Assembly: GCF_032854445.1 (NCBI RefSeq)
Contig: NC_088300.1
Location: 13,049,191-13,113,190, forward strand
Origin: Liolophura sinensis
Taxonomy: Eukaryota; Mollusca; Polyplacophora; Chitonida; Chitonidae
Direction of reading: 5' to 3'
Length of the DNA: 64,000 nucleotides
Under the pieces are notes generated by a model. That model had not been told where the DNA came from. It made no database searches and worked only from the letters and a program-made list of their open reading frames with translations. The position numbers and the translations under genes were made by a program. Shown here one piece after another: positions 50,701 to 56,859 of the stretch. How positions within the stretch are numbered: the first letter of the stretch is position 1; each line of letters begins with the position of its first letter.

Positions 50701-52056
50701 ATGTACAATACAGGATGACTAAAGGGGCAATGTCATCTGTAAGTGTTCCATTCTTGTGACTGCTTCAGAAAAAATGATCGACAAAAATATCTGAATGTCA
50801 ACAGCGGAAGGTAGGGGACATTTCTGTATTTAGGTATCCTATGGCAATTACATGTAAAATCTCAATTACTCTAAATGGTTAAAGCTCAGTATTTGGCGAG
50901 TCCAGGTCTTGCACTGAGCAGAGTACACTACTGGCCATTTTAAGCCGCCAAACAGCTTATGTGCCTGGTAAACTTACTTGTAAGTTTTTCCATGCTGTTG
51001 TTTTCTTACAGCCAAACTTCTTATACTGACAATAAACTTTCAGGTTAAGAATCTCCCGTCTTGCAGAGGAGTCTGGGTATATCTGTGAAAGAAGAAGATT
51101 TATTATATTTACAGATGACCCTACTGTCGGTGACAGAGCCCTACTGTCGGAATCCATAAACTCTCGTCCATGGCTGGCATTAAGCCTGCACCTACAAGTT
51201 AGTCCTAGCTGCTGTCAACGAGGAAAATGCTAAACGTGTGTCAAACAATATGTTCTTTTTGTTTGCTTGGTGCTATTTTTTCACAAAATAGCACATGATA
51301 AATGATACAATTTAAGTAAAGTAACTTGTTAGCGATCAGATAAACATACTTTTTCTGTAATTCCATTTAACCTGTGTTGGAATCACTCAGGTTTCTCTAT
51401 ACTCTGCACCAACTGGTACTATGTACTTATGCACTATGTATATATACCAAAACTAGCAGGCAGTGATCTGCCACAAAGGAAACATTTTGAAAAAAGCGAT
51501 TTTAACATCCAACAGTGAAAGCACACTGTAGATGGTTTTACCAAACCAAGGGGACACATTTACCATTTCCAAATACAGGCCACTTTCACAAATCTTTGAA
51601 AATGATGATGATGTTCAGATTATAACATGAAATGGCAAAGTAATTTACAAGAAAATAGTTATCATTGAGAATAAATGCAAAGTTTTATAGCCTTGGACAA
51701 CCAGCATTTACATACATGTGGATACTAGCTCATACACACGATTACACATGATTAAGTAACACATTAAGAATGGACCACTAGACACTATAAACTATTACAT
51801 TATTTTGGTTTTTCCCCGATGAGCATAATTCCACGCAATCTTCCTCTTTAGCGGGGCAGAGGAGGCAGTCTCCTGACTGGAGGTATGTGTGGATACAGGA
51901 CTCACAAAACCTGTGTCCACAGCTCGTCTGCATGGCATTTCTCAGCACCCCATTGTGCAGAATACAGATGTATTTCTCTGCCTCCTTGATGCTGACAAAG
52001 TCTGGGTTCTCAGCTGGTGTAGGAGGAAGGCTGGGTAGGCTGGGCAGGCTCATCAT
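32175..52056 (-). CDS. TRAF3: TRAF3-type adaptor / E3 ubiquitin ligase, nine coding exons, complete
   Basis: TNF-receptor-associated factor, a cytoplasmic trimeric adaptor linking TNF-receptor family members and nucleic-acid sensing (Toll- and MAVS-type) routes to kinases; in vertebrates TRAF3 promotes interferon signalling and restrains non-canonical NF-kB. Nine exons join in phase to 562 codons, close to the 568 of human TRAF3. Order: RING (about 30-75), TRAF zinc fingers (about 100-225), coiled coil (about 230-400), MATH/TRAF-C (about 400-555). The TRAF-C stretch from RLAEMDIRFQILETASYNG to SLYSQPFYMHRFSYKMCARV matches TRAF3 more closely than TRAF1, 2, 5 or 6. All junctions are phase 0 except the last (phase 1). 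The start is the first of two adjacent ATGs at 52056, with an in-frame stop just upstream in the same exon. The RING has His in place of the second zinc-binding Cys. Introns range from 0.7 to 8.2 kb. Confidence 0.95.
33362..33608. repeat. 31-bp tandem repeat with 62-bp dimer structure, 8 units
   Basis: The unit is TAAGCCACATCAAACCTTGG followed by TGATGCTTTTG. Units alternate between CCACATC and CCACCTC, so the real repeating block is 62 bp in four copies. One unit has CATCC in place of CAAACC. Copies are otherwise nearly identical, so expansion is recent. It lies in TRAF3 intron 8. Confidence 0.95.
34767..34980 (-). CDS. TRAF3: TRAF3 exon 8: coiled coil
   Basis: The acceptor TTTATTTCAG precedes ATACGTATTG. 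The exon encodes IRIVTLTERVITMERKLGDF and continues with heptad-like residues to a Gly/Ser linker ending TEGVPG. The donor GTAAGG is preferred, giving phase 1; an alternative donor three bases upstream would remove one Gly and keep the frame. Confidence 0.9.
35054..35318 (+). mobile_element. SINE family 1, full length
   Basis: The head GGGGGCCTCCGTGGCAAAGG leads to a clear Pol III B box in CCGTGAGTTCAAGTCCAACT. The body has AACCTGCGGATGGTCGTGGG and CATAACGCTGGCCACCGTTG, then TATTCTTGAGTATGGCGTAA and the tail CAAATAAATAAATC. The A box is weak. It lies in TRAF3 intron 7, opposite to the gene, and is among the best reference copies in the window. Confidence 0.93.
35770..35870 (-). mobile_element. 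diverged SINE family 1 fragment
   Basis: GCCATACTCAAGAATATTTT is followed by TACAATAGCGGTCAGATATA on +, matching the reversed body with many changes. No head is seen. Confidence 0.5.
36568..36842 (+). mobile_element. SINE family 1, full length with an inserted 55-bp segment
   Basis: The head GGGCCTCTGTGGCTCAGTTG, then GTTAGCGCGCTAGTGCA, contains a near-consensus Pol III A box (TGGCTCAGTTGG). Between GCTGTGAGTTC and TCTGGCTTCCTCTCC lies an extra segment around AGTAAAAGATAAACTGATCA. Body and tail (CAAATAAATAAAC) are intact. The extra segment recurs at 37394 outside any SINE. Confidence 0.92.
36648..36702. repeat. 55-bp direct repeat, copy 1, inside a SINE
   Basis: TTCTTCAGTAAAAGATAAAC, then TGATCAAAGGGCAACACAAG and TGTTGTTTCTCACCT. 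It is nearly identical to 37394..37450, about 745 bp away across TRAF3 exon 7. Confidence 0.85.
36984..37097 (-). CDS. TRAF3: TRAF3 exon 7: coiled coil
   Basis: The exon is 114 bases, in phase at both ends (acceptor CTACTCTATCCAG, donor CAG followed by GTAACC). It encodes GLTAQKTTLAEQLQRQVEKN and continues to TSNKELQ, a regular heptad pattern of L, V and L positions. Confidence 0.93.
37217..37315 (-). mobile_element. diverged SINE family 1 fragment
   Basis: TTGATTGGATTGTTTTTAAC, then GCCATCTCAAGATTTTTTCA and GGAGGAAACTGGAG on + follow the reversed body of the family. Heavily changed. Confidence 0.55.
37394..37450. repeat. 55-bp direct repeat, copy 2
   Basis: GTTCTTCAGTAAAAGATAGA, then CTGATCAGAGGGCAATACAA and GTGTTGTTTATCACCTA. 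It lies in TRAF3 intron 6 with no SINE around it. Confidence 0.85.
37955..38152 (+). other. 66-bp tandem duplication with a Tyr/Pro-rich open frame
   Basis: A 66-bp unit starting near TATATGGTAGTCCCAGTTTC is repeated about two and a half times. The + frame reads AQYLPAYTAPRPYMAVPI and then VQYLPADMAPRPYTAVP, ending CSNMSYKA before a stop: 22-residue repeats rich in Tyr, Pro, Ala and Val. The stretch is richer in C and G than its surroundings. It sits in TRAF3 intron 6 on the opposite strand. It could be a small exon of a low-complexity structural protein or a non-coding repeat; no start or partner exon can be shown. Confidence 0.35.
38160..38245 (+). promoter_or_regulatory. two TATA-box-like sequences
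   Basis: GTATATAAACG near 38161 and CTATATAAGCG near 38233 are both good TATA-box matches on +, within 80 bp. The second lies about 20 bp before an ATG opening 67 codons that resemble nothing known. Function is unproven in AT-rich DNA. Confidence 0.25.
38933..39055 (-). CDS. TRAF3: TRAF3 exon 6: start of coiled coil
   Basis: The exon is 123 bases, phase 0 on both sides (acceptor GTTGTTATAG, donor AAG followed by GTGAGT). It encodes GSSDAAVRKHEAENVQAHLD, then LLTIHFSSMEMENLEFKDVVK. The HEAEN..HLDLL segment corresponds to the HEASS..HVNLL junction of the last zinc finger and the coiled coil in TRAF3. Confidence 0.93.
40092..40400 (-). mobile_element. SINE family 2, near full length
   Basis: On + it starts GAGTGAGTGAGTGAGTGCTT, then GGGGTTTAATGTCATACTTA and CAGGACGGATTTCCACC-like body (here GTAGGACGGATTTCCACCGC). 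It ends with GGATTGACCCTGGATCTACC, the reverse of a tRNA-like head with a B box, so the element is read on -. It lacks the last few head bases. It lies in TRAF3 intron 5. Confidence 0.88.
40502..40576 (-). CDS. TRAF3: TRAF3 exon 5: TRAF-type zinc finger
   Basis: The exon is 75 bases, phase 0 both sides (acceptor TTTTGTCTTTCAG, donor GAG followed by GTAAGT). It encodes LPQHLKACPNKPKPCKFQSA then GCKFE, with the His-x3-Cys and Cys-x6-Cys spacing of TRAF zinc fingers. Confidence 0.94.
41499..41579 (-). CDS. TRAF3: TRAF3 exon 4: TRAF-type zinc finger
   Basis: The exon is 81 bases, phase 0 both sides (acceptor TTCTTGCTTCAG, donor CAG followed by GTTAGT). It encodes RHIDNDCPAVLINCPYNCAV then KPFQRMQ, matching the DCPCVVVSCPHKC-type finger of TRAF3. 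Confidence 0.94.
41926..42155 (+). mobile_element. SINE family 1, diverged full-length copy
   Basis: The head GGCGTGCCTCCGTGGTCCAG, then TGGTTAGCGTGCAAGCGCAG, has an A-box-like TGGTCCAGTGG. The B-box region reads GTGAATTAAAGTCCACCTCA. The body has CAGCCTGTGGATGGTTATGG, and the tail is CAATGAAATAAATAATTG. The segment around GGCCGCCGTCGTATAAG is eroded. It lies in TRAF3 intron 3. Confidence 0.82.
42640..42801 (-). CDS. TRAF3: TRAF3 exon 3: TRAF-type zinc fingers
   Basis: The exon is 162 bases, phase 0 both sides (acceptor AATTTGATTTGTAG, donor CAG followed by GTATGC). It encodes NHTESCSFKRVSCSNGCGDF, then APDAMASHLENECSKRLVNC and a CKNC pair, giving two consecutive Cys/His zinc-binding modules. 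Confidence 0.94.
43770..43815 (+). repeat. SINE family 2 tail fragment
   Basis: GCCTAAACCCCAAGCCCTCG followed by CTCACTCACTCACTC is the complement of the GAGTGAGTGAGTGCTTGGGG tail. The rest of the element is absent. Confidence 0.65.
44385..44915. repeat. three diverged tandem units of about 180 bp
   Basis: Each unit contains an AATTTAGTAATTTA-like start, a TTAAT.TGTACACA.CAGAACCA core, a CGA.GGAA.AT.TCCCTC core and a TGCAGTACTTTT.GA.ATACC end. Units start near 44430, 44600 and 44770. The array is in TRAF3 intron 2. No coding capacity. Confidence 0.8.
45395..45830. repeat. diverged tandem units of about 190 bp
   Basis: TGAATTACACGTACTGCAGA near 45408, TGAATTACTGCAGACTGTGG near 45599 and TGAATTACTGCAAACTGTTG near 45792 each begin a unit. 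These share ACCAGATTTCA, TTTCAACT, GTGGTATCC and GGTACACTT.AAT segments. The third unit is cut short. Part of TRAF3 intron 2. Confidence 0.85.
47188..47362. repeat. 21-bp tandem repeat, about 8 units
   Basis: The unit is about GTATGAAGGTACATGGTCGG plus C, with variants. The period is a multiple of three, so a 7-residue repeat (around TMYLHTP on -) is open over the array. Short GGGCCGAC motifs lie at both edges (47163 and 47383). In TRAF3 intron 2. Confidence 0.9.
48936..49160 (-). mobile_element. SINE family 1, near full length
   Basis: The reversed tail TATTTATTTATTTGATTGGT is followed by GTTTTATGCCGTACTCAAGA, ATACGACGGCGGCCAGCAAT, AACCATCCGCAGGTTGCTGA and the reversed B-box-like GGACTTGAACTC. 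It ends within the tRNA-like head near GGTGAGAGGCTCCTGGG. One of the least changed copies; same strand as TRAF3, in intron 2. Confidence 0.92.
49974..50554. mobile_element. non-autonomous element with perfect TIRs and TTAA ends
   Basis: The left end TTAAAGGAGAAGAAAATT (continuing TAAA) and its exact complement at 50533..50554 form 22-bp perfect inverted repeats bounding 581 bp. If the outer TTAA is a target duplication, the true TIR is AGGAGAAGAAAATTTAAA. The interior has no transposase; its 60-codon frames look random. TTAA targets are typical of piggyBac-type transposases, but the termini do not start with the usual CCC, so the family is uncertain. It lies in TRAF3 intron 2. Confidence 0.8.
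50978..51082 (-). CDS. TRAF3: TRAF3 exon 2: RING to zinc-finger linker and first finger half
   Basis: The exon is 105 bases, phase 0 both sides (acceptor CTTCTTTCACAG, donor CAA followed by GTAAGT). It encodes IYPDSSARREILNLKVYCQY, then KKFGCKKTTAWKNLQ; CKREIL..IYC in TRAF3 is the matching linker, and the Cys-x6-Cys pair starts the first TRAF finger. Confidence 0.93.
51799..52056 (-). CDS. TRAF3: TRAF3 exon 1 (coding): N-terminus and RING finger
   Basis: From the ATG at 52056 the protein begins MMSLPSLPSLPPTPAENPDF. The RING follows: KYICILHNGVL, then MQTSCGHRFCESC, then DCLLCP. Cys1, Cys3, His4, Cys5, Cys6, Cys7 and Cys8 are present; ligand 2 is His (CILH rather than CxxC). The donor AAT followed by GTAATA is weak but gives phase 0 into exon 2. 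The exon extends upstream to an acceptor at 52091 (TTTTGTTTCCAG), so 34 bases of 5' UTR, with an in-frame TAA, precede the ATG. Confidence 0.92.
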
Positions 52057-52691
52057 GGACACACAAATAACTCTGATTATAAAGCGTTATCTGGAAACAA
52101 AATTGTACAAGTGCAATTATTACCAGGTCTCAACTTGCTAGTAGGCATACATGCACATTCTATATGTATATGGCTGAGCAGCAAAGCTCAAATGAATAAC
52201 ACAGGTACACATAACTACAAAGCCATCATTCCTTTCACTATGTTTTCTTTAATGCACCAGTCAAAATATGCCTGAACATATAACCTGCTTTTCTCAGATA
52301 ACTTCCACAATGTAAGCGTACTTTCAGTTTGTCGATCTCAAGCCTGGTTTCGCTTCTGTCACACTAAATGTTACCAAATGATAATTTGCCATCGCTACAA
52401 TTCAATTATCCCCGTACATGTTTTATCTAAAATTTCTCTCACTTTATTATCACATAGCAGTAATAAAATTATTTACATGCGCCTTGACCACCTCTTCCCA
52501 TTTACACTTTAAATGCTGTCATATGTTAGCAGCAAAATTCAGCATTTTTTTCACCTGCACCATTTTGGAATGGTCACACCATATTTATATGATGTCATGT
52601 TATGTCTTTACTTTAGCTGTTTATCAAAACTGTGTGGAAATTTCCTCTGTCATTCTGCAGAATTCGCACCATCCAGTGTCTAAAATCTTGT

Positions 52692-53056
52692 GCTATGCAC
52701 CTGCATCTTTAATCCCATATTTCAACATTTCCATATTTAAATCAAGTTGTCCTTGCAACTTTCGCTTTGCCCAGTCATGCAAAGACCCGGACTTGACATG
52801 TCTAGTCACATTGGATTTGTGGACGTAATTTACGCCGTCCGCATAGTTTACGAGGGACTGCAGTGACTGTCCACTGATGCCTCGAATCTTTGCCTCGCCG
52901 AGAGTCTTAGAAATATGTTCCAAACACACTTTGCATTTGAGTTTGGTCAATCGTCTGACCTCACTCGTTTCATAAGTAAAGTCGCCGTGAAAATCCGGCG
53001 AAAGAAATTTTTTTTTCCGTGACAGATTCAGAAGCTGTCCCTTTACTTTTTGACAT
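52692..53056 (-). pseudogene. zinc-finger reading frame with a one-base break at an A9 run
   Basis: An ATG at 53056 opens MSKSKGTASESVTEKK. After the run of nine A (T9 on + near 53008..53016) that frame soon stops, but the +1-shifted frame continues for about 105 codons to 52692, including FHGDFTYETSEVRRLTKLKC and KVCLEH, then a G-rich linker and NVTRHVKSGSLHDWAKRK. The Cys-x2-Cys and His-x6-His layout recalls the BED/hAT-derived zinc finger of ZNF862-like proteins; that link is from memory and moderate at best. One base fewer in the run would join the two parts, so this is a recent frameshift, a polymorphism or an assembly error. A donor-like CAG then GTGCAT near 52704 means it may be only a first exon. 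Confidence 0.5.
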
Positions 53057-53301
53057 TTTCACGGGAGATCAAGTGACCATTTTGGCTGACTTTCAGCGTG
53101 CGTGTTTACGTGGAAGTCTTCAGTGTGGAGGCCCGTTTAATACCCGATATGCTACATATATTGCTATGAGCGCAGCCCACTCGTCGTACCAAATGCTGAC
53201 AGTATTTAAGTGCCCAGTCACCCAGAACGTTTGACCGTTACCCATAACAAGCGGATGTTTTGATGCAATCCGACCTGGAAATCCCCTTTAGTTTACGCCC
53301 G

Positions 53302-53319
53302 CCCCCCCCCCCCCCCCCC
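53302..53319. repeat. C18 homopolymer
   Basis: Eighteen uninterrupted C on + after CGCCCG. Such runs are often mis-sized in assemblies. Confidence 0.95.
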
Positions 53320-53867
53320 AATTCACCTGACACTTATTCACGCCACGTGCTTGTTCTATATTATATCATTTAAAAGGGATGACTGTGATCAAACTTTTCA
53401 GTCTACTAATAAAAAAAAATCTGGTGAAAAAGTAACCTATATATACCTGTACACGTGTACAGAGCTTCACTTTTCACTTCAGTGAAACCACATCAAAGTT
53501 ATAGTGTCATGTCCTCGATAATCGCTGATGTAGAACCTAAAACGTTTTGGTAAATGAGTACGGCTAAAAACATATTAGACAAACTTACATACATTATTTA
53601 ACGAACACCTGAGAATTAAGGAGCTCACTGACTAACACAGGGTTACCCTTGTCTTTACAAATGCCATTTACAATACTATAAAAAAATGTCTAGATACAGT
53701 TTCTTACGTCCATTAACTTACATGCGTATGGTAAAATATCAGTGGGTTACTCCGAGTCACGATATGGCAACCCCTCCTTCCTTCTAAAATAGAAATGCAC
53801 CTAAACCTCGCGATTTCCAGCACGATGGTGTGCAAGTTTCTTTTGATTGCGACCCATACTCCTTAGA

Positions 53868-53877
53868 GCGCATGCGC
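53868..53877. promoter_or_regulatory. NRF1-type palindrome
   Basis: GCGCATGCGC is the perfect NRF1 core, frequent in animal housekeeping promoters and rare by chance in AT-rich DNA. It lies about 200 bp from the YY1-type site at 54072. Confidence 0.6.
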
Positions 53878-54002
53878 AATTGAGCCTAATCTCATCACTT
53901 GTGTCCCTCCGCGGAACTATTTAAACTATTCAGTAAATAAAAATTGTTTAAGGTGATGGTTAGAATCATGTTGCACATATGTAAATATATGTACACACTA
54001 AC

Positions 54003-54078
54003 CACTTGATTCTGCCTTGGTATACGCGATTACTTCTTCGAACTCTCTTTTCATGCGGTCTTTCGTGCGCGCCGCCAT
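54003..54078 (-). CDS. candidate first coding exon with YY1-type start
   Basis: ATG at 54078 in AACATGGCGGCGCGC opens MAARTKDRMKREFEEVIAY, then TKAESSG, a highly charged helical peptide, and meets a donor (GTTAGT) at 54002 just before an in-frame stop. An in-frame ATG also lies 15 bases upstream. The sequence across the start is a perfect YY1 element (AANATGGCGGC), typical of 5' ends of housekeeping genes. The next exon is unknown. Joined to the TRAF3 acceptor at 52091 it would hit a stop after a few codons, so it is either an upstream short ORF of TRAF3 or exon 1 of another gene. I do not recognise the peptide. Another frame is open for 74 codons here but starts only at GTG. Confidence 0.45.
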
Positions 54079-54082
54079 GTTG
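54071..54082 (-). promoter_or_regulatory. YY1-type element over a start codon
   Basis: CAACATGGCGGC on - fits the YY1 consensus exactly and overlaps the candidate ATG, the usual position of such sites just downstream of transcription starts. Confidence 0.6.
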
Positions 54083-54673
54083 AATGACTTCATTAGCTAA
54101 TACGTGAGTAAATAGTTCAACTTTATTTTGGATGTTTTTGATTAATTCAGATGCAGGTAGTTTTGAGCTAGAACTGTGATTACCGGCCACTCAGTTTCCA
54201 AGCTGCCATATTTCCTGGATTATTGCCCTAAAATGTGAAAATCTGGTGGAAATCGAAGCCAAAATTGATAATGAATATTTACCTTAATTGTCAAGTTAAC
54301 ATCGTATATATTTAATACTGAGAGAAAACAATATAAAATTCTTTGTGCGTGTATATTTTCGTTGAGTATAGTTGTGCCACATACAAAAATGTACAGGAGC
54401 ATTTTCTACTCGACACTGCAATAGAGTTGAGTTCAATTGAACTAAGGAACGCACTCTTGATGAAGCTTTGTTTTAGTATCGATGTTTTTAAAGTGGGTTT
54501 ACCCCGCAGAGCATGATGGAATCCCCGTAAAAGTGGAAATCCCCCATTGGAAAGTAGGTCAGTGAAGCTTCGGTCGCATCTGACCTGTAACGTCAGTTCG
54601 AGGAGCAATAAACAAACCACGTTGGCTGTGGTGGGCCAGACATAACAACCTTCAGAAACATAGGCATGTTAGA

Positions 54674-55015
54674 GTGGGTGAGTGCTTGGGGTTTAACGTC
54701 GTACTTAACAACCTTTTTGCATGATGACGAAGGAGTCCTTAGAGTGCATGTAATGTGCCTCCTTTTTTGCAGGACGGATTTCCACTGCTCTTTCATCTAG
54801 TGCTACTTCACTGAGACGCCTTACCGATGGCAAGGAAGCGGCCCCCGCCCGACCCAGTATACTGATACGGGTCAACCAGTCGTTGCAGTATTCCCCTCAT
54901 GCTGAACGCCAAGCGAGGAAGTTATAACTTCCTCTTTTAAGGTCTTAGGTGTGACTCGACCCAGGATTGATCCTGGATCTACCTCTCCTGAAGCAGACAC
55001 TCTACCAACTGGTTA
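54674..55015 (-). mobile_element. SINE family 2, full length
   Basis: On + it reads GAGTGGGTGAGTGCTTGGGG, then TTTAACGTCGTACTTAACAA, GCAGGACGGATTTCCACTGC, GAGACGCCTTACCGATGGCA and AGCGAGGAAGTTATAACTTC. It ends GCAGACACTCTACCAACTGG, whose complement (CCAGTTGGTAGAGTG) is a tRNA-like A box, so the element is read on -. A B box (GATCCAGGATCAATCC) is also present. Confidence 0.9.
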
Positions 55016-55019
55016 AATA

Positions 55020-56487
55020 TAGGCATCTCTAACATCGTAATGAACATTTCTAGAAAATGGAAAGTTCTCATTTCTGCATATAAAGCTATGCATCCAACGA
55101 AATGAATATGTGTTTGATACAACAACAACAAAAATGGACATACACAAACGCCCTAATAATATAAGATAATTTCTATCAACCGGACAAAATCTCGATTTAT
55201 GTTACTCTTTCACGCTGTATTAATTGGTACATGTAGGCCCTATTACGAAAAAATTAAAATGTATATATTCAGAAACAACAGGCTATATAGCACACTTCAA
55301 ACCAGTATAACAGTAAAGTATTTTAGTACACCTCAAAAATAAGTTCGAAAGGAAATGATCAGTGAGAGAATGCATGGAATCAAATGTTAGGACTCCTGAT
55401 GTACAGCCGTATTGTACAGGTGAGACACAACAGCGACGTGCATAAAAATGCATTCAAAGGGCAATGACTCCGCAGAGTTTAAACACAACCTGGAAATGGG
55501 TTTTCAACCAATGATGTACATGTATGCGTGTTTATCTTGAACAAAGACTCTATTTTGAAACGGGAGTTAAAGGGGCAATCTGAATAATTAAGATTTGAAA
55601 ATCTTTCCCTCGTCCGCAATGGTGGCCTAAGGTTCAGACCATGTTAAATGTCTGCTGCAAAATTTCTTGAAAGTGTATCTGAAAGTCTTAACATGTCGTC
55701 ATAATATGAATATTAAATACGTTTGTGAGACAGGGATTCAGTGGGAAGCGTTCGTGGGATGTTGGCAGCAAGTGATTGATTCCGTGGATAAGCGTTTTCA
55801 GCTTCAGCTAACCACAGTGTGAGTGCATCCTTACTCTTTAACAGTAAGACAGGCTGTCGTTTCATTGCATAATGTAATGATGTTTACCTCCTGGAGATGT
55901 GACACCAAATAAATTAGATCGGAGTTCATTCCACGTGCTTCTGTCAACTGACCTGTATAAGCAGACTGAACTCGTCAATCACGCCGAACTCTGTGAACAT
56001 TTAATGTTCATGGAATGTAGTTACGTTTCAACCCTGGTTTTAAAGTGTTTATTGAATGCCGGTATACCTTCAAATACTATATGTTTATTATACTTTGGGA
56101 TAAGTGTCTAATGCACAAAGATTGATTTTGTGCCAATTTGTGGTGCTTTGTTCGCTACAAAATATTCTCTACCGTGGCATATCAGCCATTAAGGCGTAGT
56201 ATTTCTTCACTGTGCATGCTGTGTTGATAAGTTTTTCACGAATATTGATAAAAGTAGTCCGTTTTCACAACAGAGGTTATGTTTCAGTTTAAAAGTTTCC
56301 GTCAGGATTAAGATAGTATTTTTGTTTGTTTCGTTTCATTTTAGCCTTTTACCGCTCTCACATCAGGTACGCCACACATGGATGGGCTGTCGTTTGCTCG
56401 TTCTGTCATCCAAAGGATAATAAATGATGGAATGTTTTCATTAGACTTGTGGTGCTCATGTATCAGCGGTTGTCTGACTGTTTATAC
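55020..56487. other. non-coding stretch
   Basis: No gene is supportable; open frames are at most 70 codons and AT-rich. Confidence 0.5.
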
Positions 56488-56497
56488 CTCTTCCGAG

Positions 56498-56844
56498 AGT
56501 GAGTGAGTGAGTGCTTGGGGTTTAACGTCGTACTCAACAATTTTTCAGTCATATGACGATGGAGGAATCCTTAGGGTGCACGTGCGTGTAATGTGCCTCC
56601 TTGTTGCAGGACGGATTTCCACCGCTCTTTTAATTAGCGCTACTTCACTGAGACGACTTACCGAAGGCAAATAAGTCGCCCCGCACAAGCCATTATACTG
56701 ATACGGGTCAACCAGTTGTTGCACTATCCCCTTCATGCTGAACGCCAAGAGAGGAAGTTACAACTTCCTCTTTTAAAGTCTTAGGTGTGACTCGATCAAG
56801 GATTGATCCTGGATCTACCGGTCCCGAAGCGGACGCTCTACCAA
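56498..56844 (-). mobile_element. SINE family 2, full length with target-site duplication
   Basis: On + it starts with AGTGAGTGAGTGAGTGCTTG and ends GGACGCTCTACCAA/CT. It is flanked by the 10-bp direct repeat CTCTTCCGAG at 56488..56497 and 56845..56854, a clear target-site duplication. The tRNA-like head (AGTTGGTAGAGCGTCCGC on -) and the B box precede a body shared with the copies at 40092 and 54674. The terminal GAGT repeat is the 3' tail. Confidence 0.93.
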
Positions 56845-56859
56845 CTCTTCCGAGCGTGA

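Noticed and set aside
54003-54190. Exon MAARTK joined to TRAF3 as an N-terminal extension
   Set aside because: With the phase 1 donor and the acceptor at 52091 the frame reaches TAA within five codons, so it cannot extend the RING reading frame.
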